DNA from: an uncultured Dehalococcoidia bacterium
Lineage (GTDB): Bacteria; Chloroflexota; Dehalococcoidia; Tepidiformales; Tepidiformaceae
Direction: 5' to 3'
Assembly (NCBI GenBank): GCA_938015525.1
Contig: CALLPC010000007.1
Span: 1 to 64,000, forward strand
Length of the DNA stretch: 64,000 bases
The notes beneath the pieces were generated by a model that was not told the DNA's origin, ran no database searches, and saw nothing but the letters and a program-made list of their open reading frames with translations. How positions within the stretch are numbered: position 1 is the first letter of the stretch; every line of letters starts with the position of its first letter. Below, in pieces: positions 45,542 through 54,438 of this stretch. The translations under genes were made by a program, and so were the position numbers.

Positions 45542-45793
45542 TCAACCGACCGAGCTGCGGCCAGGGTCCGCGGCGCCGGGGCCGGGCAGTTCCGGTTCAA
45601 GCCCGAGCAGCCTTCGACGGGCAGCCTCCCACTGCTCCTTGGCGCGAGCCTCCCGGCCGAGCAGCCCCTTCAGCTGCTCTGGCCGAATTGGGTCGCCCTC
45701 GAGGAACACCCGGTGCAGATGCCGGAGCTGCTTCTGCCAGGCGTCCCAGGCTTCGCGATAGGCTGCGATCGTCTCTTCATCGGCGAACGGCAT
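45542..45793 (-). CDS. Small helical protein, unknown function
   Basis: An 83-residue charged protein, nearly all helix: EETIAAYREAWDAWQKQLRH, PIRPEQLKGLLGREARAKEQ, then a basic and Pro-rich tail. No cysteine or membrane segment. GGGAGG lies about 18 nt before ATG 45793 and GAGG about 10 nt before it. Codon use matches its neighbours, so it is probably real, but no family is recognised. Confidence 0.55.
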   Translation of the reverse strand: MPFADEETIAAYREAWDAWQKQLRHLHRVFLEGDPIRPEQLKGLLGREARAKEQWEAARRRLLGLEPELPGPGAADPGRSSVG

Positions 45794-45920
45794 TGGAGTT
45801 TCCTCAGCCTCCCCAGTGGCAACGCGCGTCACGTATTCTTGCCGGCCCGGTCGGCCTGACCCCCGGTCACCCCGGCAGGAATGAAAACGGGCTCGACGAC
45901 GTCGAGCCCGCCTGTGGTGA

Positions 45921-45997
45921 TGGTAGCGCATAGGGGATTCGAACCCCTGATCTCCGCCTTGAGAGGGCGGTGTCCTAGGCCACTAGACGAATGCGCC
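45921..45997 (-). tRNA. tRNA-Glu (anticodon CTC)
   Basis: A 77-nt tRNA with encoded CCA (45921-45923). Acceptor GGCGCAT/ATGCGCT, anticodon stem-loop CCGCC CTCTCAA GGCGG with anticodon CTC, T-arm AGGGGTTCGAATCCCCT. Close relative of the TTC isoacceptor at 44278-44354. Confidence 0.95.
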
Positions 45998-46006
45998 GTT
46001 TCTCCG

Positions 46007-46036
46007 AGGATAGCCAACGTGCGACGATTCGGGCAA
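46007..46036 (-). promoter_or_regulatory. Putative promoter of tRNA-Glu (CTC)
   Basis: Minus strand TTGCCC (46031-46036) and TATCCT (46007-46012) with an 18-nt spacer; predicted start about 5 nt upstream of the tRNA. It overlaps the divergent region in front of the secreted metalloprotease-like gene. Confidence 0.55.
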
Positions 46037-46048
46037 GGTTCAAACGCT

Positions 46049-47308
46049 GTGGCGCGTCTACGACCGATGCTCCTTGCTACGCTGGCGTGTGCCGCGCTTG
46101 CGGGTGCCGCCTGCCGGGGCGGCGACACCGCGCATCCTGAGGCCGTCCCGCTCCCTGACGCCTACCGCCTGCTCCTCGAAGAGATTGCGGATGTTCGCGG
46201 CCTGCAGCCGCCTTCCTCGCTGCGAATCAGGGTGGTCGACCGCAATAGGCTGCCGCTGCTGCTGCGCGAAGAAGCGGTCCGCGACGACAGACACTTCGCC
46301 GGGGAACTGGACCGTCTCTATCGCCTGCTCGGTCTGCTCCAGCCGGGACAGGATTACGCCAGCGCGCGCCGGGCCCTCCTCGAGTCCGCTGCGGGCGCGC
46401 TCTACATCCCGGGCAGGCGGGAAATCTGGCTCATCCGAGAAGGCGAACTTCCCGCTTCGCCGAGCGACCTGGAACCCTGGGAACAACGGCTGCTCGCCCA
46501 CGAGTTCGTCCACGCGCTACAGGATTACCACTTTGATATCGAGCGGCTCCAGCGCAGGGCTGCAACGCTCGATAGTCACCTTGCCCTCGCCGCGCTCCTC
46601 GAAGGAGACGCGACCTGGACCGAGAGCCGATGGACCGCGCGGTATCTGATGCCCGGGCTTCAGCCGGGGCAGGCAACGGGACTGGAACCACCGCCTGCGG
46701 CTCCAGCCCCGCCGCCTGCTCTCGCGAGGGAGGCCGCGTTTCAGTACGTCAATGGCACTGAGTGGGTGAGCCTGCTGCTCGCAGACGACCCCAGTGCAGT
46801 CGACCGGCTGCTGCGGGAAGGCGGGCCAGCGGCTACGGCGCTCATCCTCCACCCCAACCTCGCGCGGACCGGCTGGCAGCCCGGCGGAGCGGCCCTCCCT
46901 CCCGGGCCGCCAGGGACGAACTGGCGAGTGGGCCAGGTTGAAACCGTCGGCGAGTTCCTGCTGGCGAGCTACCTCCAGACCGGTCTCCCGGCGCTGGCCG
47001 CGCTGCAGGCTGCCGCTGGCTGGGCGGCGGACGCCGCGCGCGCCTACGGCGCTCCGGGCGGCGATGCACTCGCGCTCCGCATCAGATTCACCGACCCGAA
47101 GGAAGCTGGTGAGTTCGCCGGCCGCCACCGGGACCTGCTCGGCGCGCGGGCACCCGCCGTTCAGCAGGAGCCAGGGCAGCTCGTGGCAACCCGGCGCGAT
47201 GGAGTGACGGTCATTCAGCTCGAGCCCGATGGGGCGCTCGTCACGCTCGTCTTTGCCGACACCGAGGCTGATGCGCGACTGCTCGCTGCGTTTCTTCGGA
47301 ACCGATGA
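46049..47308 (+). CDS. Secreted or lipoprotein-like HExxH metallopeptidase-like protein
   Basis: A 419-residue exported protein. A basic start (VARLRP) and hydrophobic LLATLACAALAGAAC look like a signal peptide, perhaps with a lipid-anchored Cys at about residue 22. The zinc site is LLAHEFVHALQDYHFD (HExxH-like: H-E-F-V-H) near residue 152. A likely Glu ligand follows in AALLEGDATWTE, as in gluzincins. The C-terminal half has a FLLASYLQ helix and a beta-rich end (VTVIQLEPDGALVTLVFAD). Substrate unknown. GTG 46049 gives the signal n-region; ATG 46067 is possible. Confidence 0.75.
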   Translation: MARLRPMLLATLACAALAGAACRGGDTAHPEAVPLPDAYRLLLEEIADVRGLQPPSSLRIRVVDRNRLPLLLREEAVRDDRHFAGELDRLYRLLGLLQPGQDYASARRALLESAAGALYIPGRREIWLIREGELPASPSDLEPWEQRLLAHEFVHALQDYHFDIERLQRRAATLDSHLALAALLEGDATWTESRWTARYLMPGLQPGQATGLEPPPAAPAPPPALAREAAFQYVNGTEWVSLLLADDPSAVDRLLREGGPAATALILHPNLARTGWQPGGAALPPGPPGTNWRVGQVETVGEFLLASYLQTGLPALAALQAAAGWAADAARAYGAPGGDALALRIRFTDPKEAGEFAGRHRDLLGARAPAVQQEPGQLVATRRDGVTVIQLEPDGALVTLVFADTEADARLLAAFLRNR

Positions 47309-47369
47309 GTCCCGAGCACTCGCAGCGCGGCACTGGATGGAGCAGCCCGGCCGCGTAGAATGCCGGCGC

Positions 47370-48329
47370 ATGGCAGATGACATCACGCTTCCCAGGTTCG
47401 ACCAGCTCCCGGCGGTGGACGGGGCACCGCCGAAATCCGCCTGGTGGCTCTTCGGCAGGGACGACCAGGTCGGTATGTTCAATCTCCAGACGCCCGAACG
47501 AATCGCCAGGGCGGCGCGGCTCGTGCAACGGGGCGCGATGTTTCCCCTCAACTGGAACATCGAGCTTCCGAATCCGCCCCTATTCAACCGGGGGGCCATC
47601 CGCCAGACGATTTTCGGCGGCGCCATTCACCACGACGACGTACTCGACAACTTTTACCCACAGGCAAGCAGCCAGTGGGATACGCTGGTCCACGTTGGCA
47701 ATTCGCAATACGGCTTTTACAACGGCATTCGGAAGGAAGACGTCACCGGGAAGCCGGGGTCGAAGGGCGGAATCGACCAGTGGGCGCGGCGCGGCATCGC
47801 CGGCCGGGCGGTGCTCCTCGACATCGGTCGCTACCTGGCATCGTGCGGCGAGCAGGTCGATTTCACGACTGACCGGCGCCTCTCGGTTGACGACCTCGAG
47901 GCGTGCCGGGAAGCGCAGGGCGTCGAGTTCGAAACCGGCGACGTGCTCCTCCTGCGGACCGGGTGGACCGAGTGGTACGAGGGGCTCGATGAGCGGGCGC
48001 GTGCCGGGCTCGCGAACATGGCAACGTTCCGCGCGCCAGGCATCGCGGCGGGCGAACCGATGGCGGAGTATCTCTGGAATCTCCGTATTTGCGCTATCGC
48101 CAGCGACCTGCCCTCCGTCGAGGCCTGGCCACCCAGGCGCGAACATGGCGGGTTCCTCCACGAATGGCTGCTCGGTCTGTTCGGCATCGCCATCGGAGAA
48201 CTCTGGAATCTCTCCCGGCTGGCAGCGGACTGCGCGGCTGACGGCCGCTACGAGACGTTCCTCGTCTCGGCGCCGCTGAACAAGACGGGCGGAATCGGGT
48301 CACCGCCGAACGCTATCGCCTTCAAATAG
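47370..48329 (+). CDS. Cyclase family protein (kynurenine formamidase-like fold)
   Basis: A 319-residue member of the cyclase/Arylformamidase (PF04199) superfamily. Of the classic HxGTHxDxPxH site it has the variant WDTLVHVGNSQYGFYNG seen in one subgroup, plus the domain ends GDVLLLRTGWTEWYEG and AIASDLPSVEAWPP. Function is probably hydrolysis of an amide or lactone; substrate unknown. TAGAAT (47356-47361) ends 8 nt before ATG 47370, so leaderless. A TetR gene lies convergently downstream. Confidence 0.85.
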   Translation: MADDITLPRFDQLPAVDGAPPKSAWWLFGRDDQVGMFNLQTPERIARAARLVQRGAMFPLNWNIELPNPPLFNRGAIRQTIFGGAIHHDDVLDNFYPQASSQWDTLVHVGNSQYGFYNGIRKEDVTGKPGSKGGIDQWARRGIAGRAVLLDIGRYLASCGEQVDFTTDRRLSVDDLEACREAQGVEFETGDVLLLRTGWTEWYEGLDERARAGLANMATFRAPGIAAGEPMAEYLWNLRICAIASDLPSVEAWPPRREHGGFLHEWLLGLFGIAIGELWNLSRLAADCAADGRYETFLVSAPLNKTGGIGSPPNAIAFK

Positions 48330-48368
48330 GAAGGTATTTCGGAAGCGGATTCAGCCAGGAGCGTAGGG

Positions 48369-48995
48369 TCAGCCGTCACCCTCGGCGAACATCGGCAATC
48401 GCCGCATGAGGTGAGAGACAAGGGCATCCTCGGCATGGCGGGCGGCCAACTCGAGCTCGAAGCCGTCCTGGTCGAGCAGCCACTGGAACACGATGCCGAT
48501 GACGGTGCCGATATGGTTCGCGGCGGCAGCCTCAGGGTCGACGTCGAGCCGGAAGAAGCCGTTCCGCTGGCCGTCACGGATGGCGCCGGCGACGCCGCGT
48601 CGGAAGTCACGGTAGAGGTCGCGCAGCCGGTCGGCGAGCTGCGGCTCGGTGCGGGCGCTCGCGGTGAAGTGGAGGAAGACGTCGTAGGTCAGGGCTTCCT
48701 TCCGGGCCATAAGAATCGCAGTACGCGTCACCATCCGGAGACGGTAGACGGGGTCGAGGCCGGGGCCGATGGAGACGGCGACTGTATCCACGAAGACCTC
48801 ACGGCAGCGCTCGAGGACGCCGGCGAGGAGGGCGGCCTTGTCCCCGAAGTGGTAGGAGACGAGCCCGCGGCTCACGCCCGCGGCCTTGCTAATCTCCTCG
48901 ATGGAGGCTTCCTGCCAGCCCTTCTGCCCCATGACCCGGACGGTGGCATCGATGATCTGGCGGCGCCGCTCGGCCGTGACGCTGGAACGTCCCAT
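48369..48995 (-). CDS. TetR-family transcriptional regulator
   Basis: A 208-residue TetR/AcrR regulator. The HTH is RRQIIDATVRVMGQKGWQEA, SIEEISKAAGVSRGLVSYHF, and the C-terminal ligand domain has YDVFLHFTASARTEPQLADR, as in the BetI-like/TetR_C_6 group. ATG 48995. A partial inverted repeat lies about 64 nt upstream (49059-49078) and may be its operator. Whether it controls the cyclase or the hydrolase gene is unknown. Confidence 0.88.
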   Translation of the reverse strand: MGRSSVTAERRRQIIDATVRVMGQKGWQEASIEEISKAAGVSRGLVSYHFGDKAALLAGVLERCREVFVDTVAVSIGPGLDPVYRLRMVTRTAILMARKEALTYDVFLHFTASARTEPQLADRLRDLYRDFRRGVAGAIRDGQRNGFFRLDVDPEAAAANHIGTVIGIVFQWLLDQDGFELELAARHAEDALVSHLMRRLPMFAEGDG

Positions 48996-49058
48996 CTGGT
49001 GGACTCCGGGAAGACGGGTACGCGCTAGGGGCCGGTCGCGTCCGGCGCCACTTTACCA

Positions 49059-49078
49059 TTTCGATCGATGTACCGAAA
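49059..49078. promoter_or_regulatory. Inverted repeat, candidate TetR operator
   Basis: TTTCG (49059-49063) and CGAAA (49074-49078) flank a 10-nt core; 7 of 10 positions are symmetric. It sits between the TetR gene and the 3' end of the hydrolase gene. Position fits an autoregulatory site; untested. Confidence 0.35.
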
Positions 49079-49108
49079 CATCCCGCAATGCGGGCATCGT
49101 CGGGGCGT

Positions 49109-49963
49109 TCAGCCGGCCGTCCACGCGCCCGCTACCGAACGCCCGGCTTCGACATCATCGAGGAAGCGAAGCGTTTCCCGCGCGAACGCTTGGGGCGCGA
49201 GAACGGGTACCCCGTGACCCGTGCCCCGGAAGGTGACCACGCGGGCTTCAGGGAGCTCGGCCGCCATGACCCGAGAGGCGCTCCGCACCGGGTCCTCTTC
49301 GCCGATGGCGATGAGCACCGGCACGGTGACTCGTTCGCGAAGCTGCGGCAGGAGGTTCGGGCGCTCCTTGCGTACCCGTGCGCAGCCGAGCCAACCCGCG
49401 GCGGAAAGCCTCGCATACCGTTCCCGAACCCCCCGGGCAAGGAACGGGTCGCCGAGGGAGGCTGCCAGCCGCTTCCCGAGTTCAGCCGTCCCGAACTTGC
49501 GGACGATTTCGGTCGATGCGTCGATGTCCCGTTCACGGTTCCAGTAGTGCTCGTCGTAATCCGGGTGGGCGTAGGCCGCAGAGGTATCGCTGAGGACGAG
49601 CGCCGCAAGGCGGCCCGGCCAGGTTACCGCGAACTGGAGCGCAATCATGCCGCCGAAGCTGGAACCAACGAGGGCACACAGGTCTATGCCGAGGTGGTCG
49701 AGCAGGGCCCGGACATCGGCTGCCAGTTTCTCTGCCGCATAGGCGTCGAGGTCCTCCGGCGCGCTACTTCGGCCGTGTCCCCGAAGGTCCAGGGCTACGA
49801 CGAAATACCGCCTGGCGAATTCGCCGACGAGCTCATACCACATGCGGAGGTCACTCGTGAACCCGTGCAAAAGGACCACGGCCGGGGCCGCGGGGTCGCC
49901 TGCCGTTTCGTACGCGAACGTGAGGCCTTCGTGGTCGAACGTCTGCACCGGCTGATGGAACAC
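49109..49963 (-). CDS. Alpha/beta-fold hydrolase
   Basis: A 284-residue alpha/beta hydrolase. HG oxyanion motif VVLLHGFTSDLRMW, ALDLRGHGRSSAPEDL, nucleophile Ser in ALVGSSFGGMIALQF (G-x-S-x-G as GSSFG), the acid in IAIGEEDPVRSAS, and the base His in FRGTGHGVPVLAP. A 3-oxoadipate enol-lactonase/epoxide-hydrolase-like esterase is plausible; substrate unknown. GTG at 49963 starts the fold; a longer frame to 50038 overlaps the divergent mannosidase by 2 bp and is less likely. Confidence 0.85.
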   Translation of the reverse strand: MFHQPVQTFDHEGLTFAYETAGDPAAPAVVLLHGFTSDLRMWYELVGEFARRYFVVALDLRGHGRSSAPEDLDAYAAEKLAADVRALLDHLGIDLCALVGSSFGGMIALQFAVTWPGRLAALVLSDTSAAYAHPDYDEHYWNRERDIDASTEIVRKFGTAELGKRLAASLGDPFLARGVRERYARLSAAGWLGCARVRKERPNLLPQLRERVTVPVLIAIGEEDPVRSASRVMAAELPEARVVTFRGTGHGVPVLAPQAFARETLRFLDDVEAGRSVAGAWTAG

Positions 49964-50036
49964 CGGAGGGCCTGAAGGCGCAAGCCACGAGAATGCCCGC
50001 GTACAATCGGGGGCTACTCCCCTGCCGGGAGACGCC

Positions 50037-52805
50037 ATGGAACGGACCGTCTACGTCGTCCCGCATACGCACTGGGACCGGGAATGGTATCAGCCGCACG
50101 AGCTCTTTCGCTGGCGGCTCGTCCAGATGATCGACGAGCTCCTTGAGCATATGGAGCGGCACCCGCAGTACCGCTGCTTCAACCTCGATGGCCAGAGCAT
50201 CGTCATCGCGGATTATCTCGAGCTCCGACCGGAGAACGAAGGCCGGCTCCGCGCGCTCATCGAGGCCGGCCGCGTCGTCATCGGGCCGTGGTGGGTGCAG
50301 CCCGATGAGTTCCTGCCCTCGGGCGAATCCCACATCCGAAGCCTCCAGCGCGGCATCCGGTTCGCAGAACGGATGGGAGGGGGCCTCCGTATCGGCCACT
50401 GCGCCGACCAGTTCGGCCACGTCGCCCAGATGCCGCAGTTGATGCGCCAGCTCGGTCTCACGAGCGCCTGTCTCTGGAGGGGTGTACCGGACAGCATCCC
50501 GGGCTGGAGCTTCTGGTGGGAGGCACCAGACGGTACACGCATCCCCGTCCTGTACCTTCGGAACAGCTACTCGAGCGGGTGGCGGCTGCCGACCGATGTT
50601 GAAGATTTCCTCGAGCGTGTTCGCCGGCAGGAACGCGACCTCCGCGAAGGGCTGCCCGCGCTGCTCATGAATGGTACTGACCATTCACGGATGGAGCCGC
50701 ACGTACCGGGTCTCCTGGCCCGGGCTGCGGGGCACGGCTACCGGTTCGAGATGGCGACCCTCGCCGAGTACGAGCGCGCGGTTCTCGCCGCCGGCATCGA
50801 CGAGGTCATCCACCGGGGCGAACTCCGCTCCGCGGACCGCTCGAACGTGCTCGCAGGTGTGCTCTCGTCGCGCATGGTCATCAAGCAGCGGGATTTCGAG
50901 GTGGCGCGCGCCCTCGAACGGTACGCAGAGCCGCTTGAGCTGCTGGCGCACCTCCACGGCGGACCGGACGGCTCCCCCGCATTGCGGCACGCCTGGAGCC
51001 TCGCCCTCGAAAACACGCCGCACGATTCGATCTGCGGCTGCAGCGTGGACCAGGTGCACCGAGAGATGCTGCCGCGTTACGACCGGGCGGAACAACTGGC
51101 GGTGCAGGTCGCCCGCGATTCGGCCGCCCACCTCATCCGGCGGATGGACGTGCCGGCACAGGGAGGCCTCGCCGTTTTCCGGCCGGTGCAGGGCGCACCG
51201 GCTGCCATCCAGGCCAATGTACCTGCAGCGTGGGCGGCGTTCGATGGGCTGCGGCTGCCGGGCGGCGAGGTAGTCCCGTTCACGCTGGAGCCGCTCAGCG
51301 GCGGTGCCGAGCTCCTCCGTGAAGGGGTCTCACCGGCGGGAGCGCTGCGCCACCTGGACTTCCTCCGCGAGCAGCGGTACGACGTCCACGCCATCGAGGC
51401 GATGGAATGGGAACTGAGCGACAGGCAGCTGCGGGTCACGACGACGGTCGGCCCCGACATCACTGTTATCGATGACGAGGGGTTCCGCCGGGAGGTCCGC
51501 ACCATCGTCCGCGCCGGGGTGGCCGAGACGGCCGAGGTCGTCGTGCGCGAGAGCGCGCGGGCGCAGCTGACGGCAGCCCTCCCGCCGGCGCAGGCGGTTG
51601 GGCTCGAGCTGGCCATCCCGGTCTACAGCCCGGCGGCAGCACCGGAAGCAGCTCCAGGAAACAGGCGGATTCACTCCGGACGCTTCGATGTTCGCCTCAT
51701 CGGCGCTTCGCTTCGCATCCGCGACCGGGAGACCGGACTTGACCTGGACCCGGGGCTGGTGTTCATCTCCGAAGGAGACCGCGGAGACGAATACAACGCC
51801 GATATCCTCGATGACGCGGTCGATGAGCCCGCCTCCCTCACGGTACACGGAACCGTCAGCACGCCCGCCTGGCAGGAACTGCGCTTTACGCCGGCCTACG
51901 ACCTCCCGGCGCGCCTCGGAGCGAAGCGCCGCCGCCGCACGCGTCGGGAGCGAGTGCTCCAGCCGGTCGCCGTCGCCGTCCGGGTTTGGTGGGGGCTGCC
52001 CGTCGTTGAATTCCGCGTCGCGGTGGAGAACCTCGCCCAGGACCACCGGTTGCGGGCGCTGATTCCGCTGCCTTTCGAGCCGGAACGGCTGCTGACCGAA
52101 AACCACTTCCATGTGGCCGAGCGTCCGCTGGCGCCGCCGCCCTGGAACGGGGTGAGCGCCGAACGACCGCCCTCGACCTTCCCGCAGAAGACCTTTTCGG
52201 CCGTGGAACGGGAGGACCGCGGCCTGGCTCTGTTCAACCGCGGCCTTCCCGAAGGCGAACTCGTCGACTGGCGTGGCCAGAAGGCCCTGGCCGTTACCCT
52301 CCTCCGGTGTGTTGGCTGGCTCTCGCGGCCGGACCTGCGCAGCCGCCGGGGCGGCGCCGGGCCGACGGTCCAGACCTTCGACAGCCAGTGCCTCGGTCGC
52401 CACGAATTCGCCTTCGCCCTCGCCCCGTATGCGGGCAGCTGGCACACAGCCGGCATCCTGCGGCTGGCCCACGCGTGGGCGTTTCCGCCCATCGGGTGGG
52501 CGACGAACGGGCACGAAGGCCCGCTTGGGAGTTCCCTTCCGCTAGTGCGGACCGGGGACGCGGTGCACCTCAGCGCGGCCTATCGGAGCGAGGTCGACGG
52601 CGCACCGGCGGTACGCGTCTACGCCGGCCCGGAGGGCGGGCCGACGGTCGTCGATGCCCCGGCCCTCAGTCCCGCCGTCGCGGACCGGGTGGACCTCCTG
52701 GAGCGGAACCCGGCGCCGATAGACGGGGATGGCGGGCGGTGGACCGTCCTGCTCCGGCCGTGGGAGATTGCGACGGTCCGTTTCGAAGCCGGGAAACGCC
52801 CGTAG
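50037..52805 (+). CDS. Alpha-mannosidase-like glycoside hydrolase, family 38
   Basis: A 922-residue retaining GH38 enzyme. The N-terminal zinc site is VVPHTHWDREWY (His10, His12, Asp14 region). The nucleophile Asp124 is in RIGHCADQFGHVAQMP. A later metal/active-site region is NTPHDSICGCSVDQVHREM, followed by the GH38 helical and beta C-terminal domains, with the extended loop EGDRGDEYN. Relatives include mannosylglycerate hydrolase MngB and lysosomal-type mannosidases, so the substrate may be mannosylglycerate or mannosides. No signal peptide, hence cytoplasmic. ATG 50037 has GGGAG about 6 nt upstream. The murJ gene starts 25 nt after it ends. Confidence 0.93.
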   Translation: MERTVYVVPHTHWDREWYQPHELFRWRLVQMIDELLEHMERHPQYRCFNLDGQSIVIADYLELRPENEGRLRALIEAGRVVIGPWWVQPDEFLPSGESHIRSLQRGIRFAERMGGGLRIGHCADQFGHVAQMPQLMRQLGLTSACLWRGVPDSIPGWSFWWEAPDGTRIPVLYLRNSYSSGWRLPTDVEDFLERVRRQERDLREGLPALLMNGTDHSRMEPHVPGLLARAAGHGYRFEMATLAEYERAVLAAGIDEVIHRGELRSADRSNVLAGVLSSRMVIKQRDFEVARALERYAEPLELLAHLHGGPDGSPALRHAWSLALENTPHDSICGCSVDQVHREMLPRYDRAEQLAVQVARDSAAHLIRRMDVPAQGGLAVFRPVQGAPAAIQANVPAAWAAFDGLRLPGGEVVPFTLEPLSGGAELLREGVSPAGALRHLDFLREQRYDVHAIEAMEWELSDRQLRVTTTVGPDITVIDDEGFRREVRTIVRAGVAETAEVVVRESARAQLTAALPPAQAVGLELAIPVYSPAAAPEAAPGNRRIHSGRFDVRLIGASLRIRDRETGLDLDPGLVFISEGDRGDEYNADILDDAVDEPASLTVHGTVSTPAWQELRFTPAYDLPARLGAKRRRRTRRERVLQPVAVAVRVWWGLPVVEFRVAVENLAQDHRLRALIPLPFEPERLLTENHFHVAERPLAPPPWNGVSAERPPSTFPQKTFSAVEREDRGLALFNRGLPEGELVDWRGQKALAVTLLRCVGWLSRPDLRSRRGGAGPTVQTFDSQCLGRHEFAFALAPYAGSWHTAGILRLAHAWAFPPIGWATNGHEGPLGSSLPLVRTGDAVHLSAAYRSEVDGAPAVRVYAGPEGGPTVVDAPALSPAVADRVDLLERNPAPIDGDGGRWTVLLRPWEIATVRFEAGKRP

Positions 52806-52830
52806 CCAGGGACCGCCGTAGCATGCGCGC

Positions 52831-54438
52831 ATGTTGCCCAGCGCTCACGGGAAGCGAACCGTACGGTCCGCGAGCGGCGGCCTGGCGCTGGCCGCGGTCA
52901 TCGTGGCCTTTGGGTTCATCGGCTCCCGGCTTCTCGGCATCATCCGCACCATCGTCATCGCGAACGCGTTCGGCGCTTCGCCGGAACTCGACGCCTACAA
53001 CGTCGCCTTCCGCATCCCGGACCTGATTTTCCAGGTGCTCGCCGGGGCGACGCTGGGGAGCGCTTTCATCCCGGTGTTCGCCCGCAAGTTCGAACGGGAA
53101 GGCGCCCCCGAGGCCTGGCTGCTCGCAAGCCGGGTGCTGAATCTCGTCGTCCTGGCGACGGCACTGCTCTGCTCCGGGGCGTTCGTCCTGGCACCGAGGC
53201 TCGTGCCGGCGATTGCACCGGGCCTCGGCGACGACATCGGCCGCTCTGAGGAGCTGACCGCGACTGCCGTCCGGTTGACTCGCGTGATGCTGCTCTCGAC
53301 GCTGCTCTTCGCAGCGAGCGGCATGCTCACGGGCATGCTCAACGGGCGGGAACGCTTCCTCCTGCCGGCGCTCGCCCCGATGGCCTATAACCTCGGCATC
53401 ATCTTTGGAGCGGTCGCACTGGCCGACCGGTGGGGCGTGAACGGGCTCGCCTTTGGCGTGGTGCTCGGCGCCGCGATGCACCTCGGCATCCAGGTGCCCG
53501 GTGTGTTCGCCGAAGGGTTCCGTTACCGGCTCTCGCTCGGCTGGGGCGAACCGGCCGTGATGGAGGTCGCCCGGTTGATGGCGCCGCGCGTCGTCGGGCT
53601 CGCGGCGGCACAGGTGAATTTCGTCGTCACGGGCTTCTTCGCCTCGAAGGTGGGCGCCTCGGCGATTTCGAACATCACCTACGCCTGGCTGCTGGCCGGG
53701 CTCCCGCTGGCGATATTCGGGATGGCGCTCTCGACTGCCGTCTTTCCGCGGCTCGCGGGGCAGGTCGCGCGGGAAGAGCTGGACGAGCTGAACGTGACCG
53801 TGTCGCGGGTGCTGCGGCTCATCATGTTCCTGACAATTCCGGCGGCACTTGGCCTCGCCATGCTCCGCGAACCCGCAGCGATCACGCTGCTCGAACGCGG
53901 CGCGTTCACCCGCGCTGATTCGCTGATGACGGCTGCTGCGCTGGGCTGGTACTGCCTCGGCATCGTCCCGCAGGCAGGGACCGAAATCCACAGCCGCGGC
54001 TTCTACGCGCTGGGAGATACCCGGACGCCGGTGGCGCTGGCCGTCGCGGCCGTCGGCGTCAACCTCCTGCTCGGGGCACTCGTGTGGGAACCCTTCGGCG
54101 TGGGCGGACTGGCCTTTGCCGTGGGTGCCGCCTCATGGGCGGAGTGGCTGGGACTGTACGCGCTCTTCGTCCGCCGGACCGGCTGGAACGCCGCAGAAGA
54201 CCTGGGCGCGATCGCGAGGGTCGCGCTCGCTGGCGCACTGATGGCCGCGGTCCTCGCTGCAGCCACCGTCGTGCTGGGCTCCGAACGCCGGTCCGATGCA
54301 GCGGTTACCGCAGCGGCCGGCGTTGCCGTTGGGGGGCTGTGCTACGCCGCCGTATGCCGGGCACTCGGGGTTCCCGAACTGGGCGACGTTACCGCCCGGC
54401 TGGTGGCGCGGATTCGCCGAGCACCGGTCGGGGGGTGA
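52831..54438 (+). CDS. murJ: Lipid II flippase MurJ
   Basis: A 535-residue polytopic protein (about 14 helices) of the MurJ/MviN family that flips lipid II to the outer face for peptidoglycan synthesis. Family segments are GFIGSRLLGIIRTIVIANAF, LIFQVLAGATLGSAFIPVFA, NGRERFLLPALAPMAYNLGI, NVTVSRVLRLIMFLTIPAAL, and GDTRTPVALAVAAVGVNLLL. It makes biological sense with murI nearby on the chromosome. ATG 52831 has TAGCAT (52819-52824) 6 nt upstream, so it probably has its own leaderless promoter even though the mannosidase ends 25 nt before. The 3' end overlaps the convergent hydratase by 50 bp. Confidence 0.95.
   Translation: MLPSAHGKRTVRSASGGLALAAVIVAFGFIGSRLLGIIRTIVIANAFGASPELDAYNVAFRIPDLIFQVLAGATLGSAFIPVFARKFEREGAPEAWLLASRVLNLVVLATALLCSGAFVLAPRLVPAIAPGLGDDIGRSEELTATAVRLTRVMLLSTLLFAASGMLTGMLNGRERFLLPALAPMAYNLGIIFGAVALADRWGVNGLAFGVVLGAAMHLGIQVPGVFAEGFRYRLSLGWGEPAVMEVARLMAPRVVGLAAAQVNFVVTGFFASKVGASAISNITYAWLLAGLPLAIFGMALSTAVFPRLAGQVAREELDELNVTVSRVLRLIMFLTIPAALGLAMLREPAAITLLERGAFTRADSLMTAAALGWYCLGIVPQAGTEIHSRGFYALGDTRTPVALAVAAVGVNLLLGALVWEPFGVGGLAFAVGAASWAEWLGLYALFVRRTGWNAAEDLGAIARVALAGALMAAVLAAATVVLGSERRSDAAVTAAAGVAVGGLCYAAVCRALGVPELGDVTARLVARIRRAPVGG

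Noticed and set aside
44447-45859. Long plus-strand open frame opposite ccdA (470 codons)
   Set aside because: Highly charged Glu/Arg/Gly-rich product; antisense to a clear CcdA gene with both conserved cysteine motifs.
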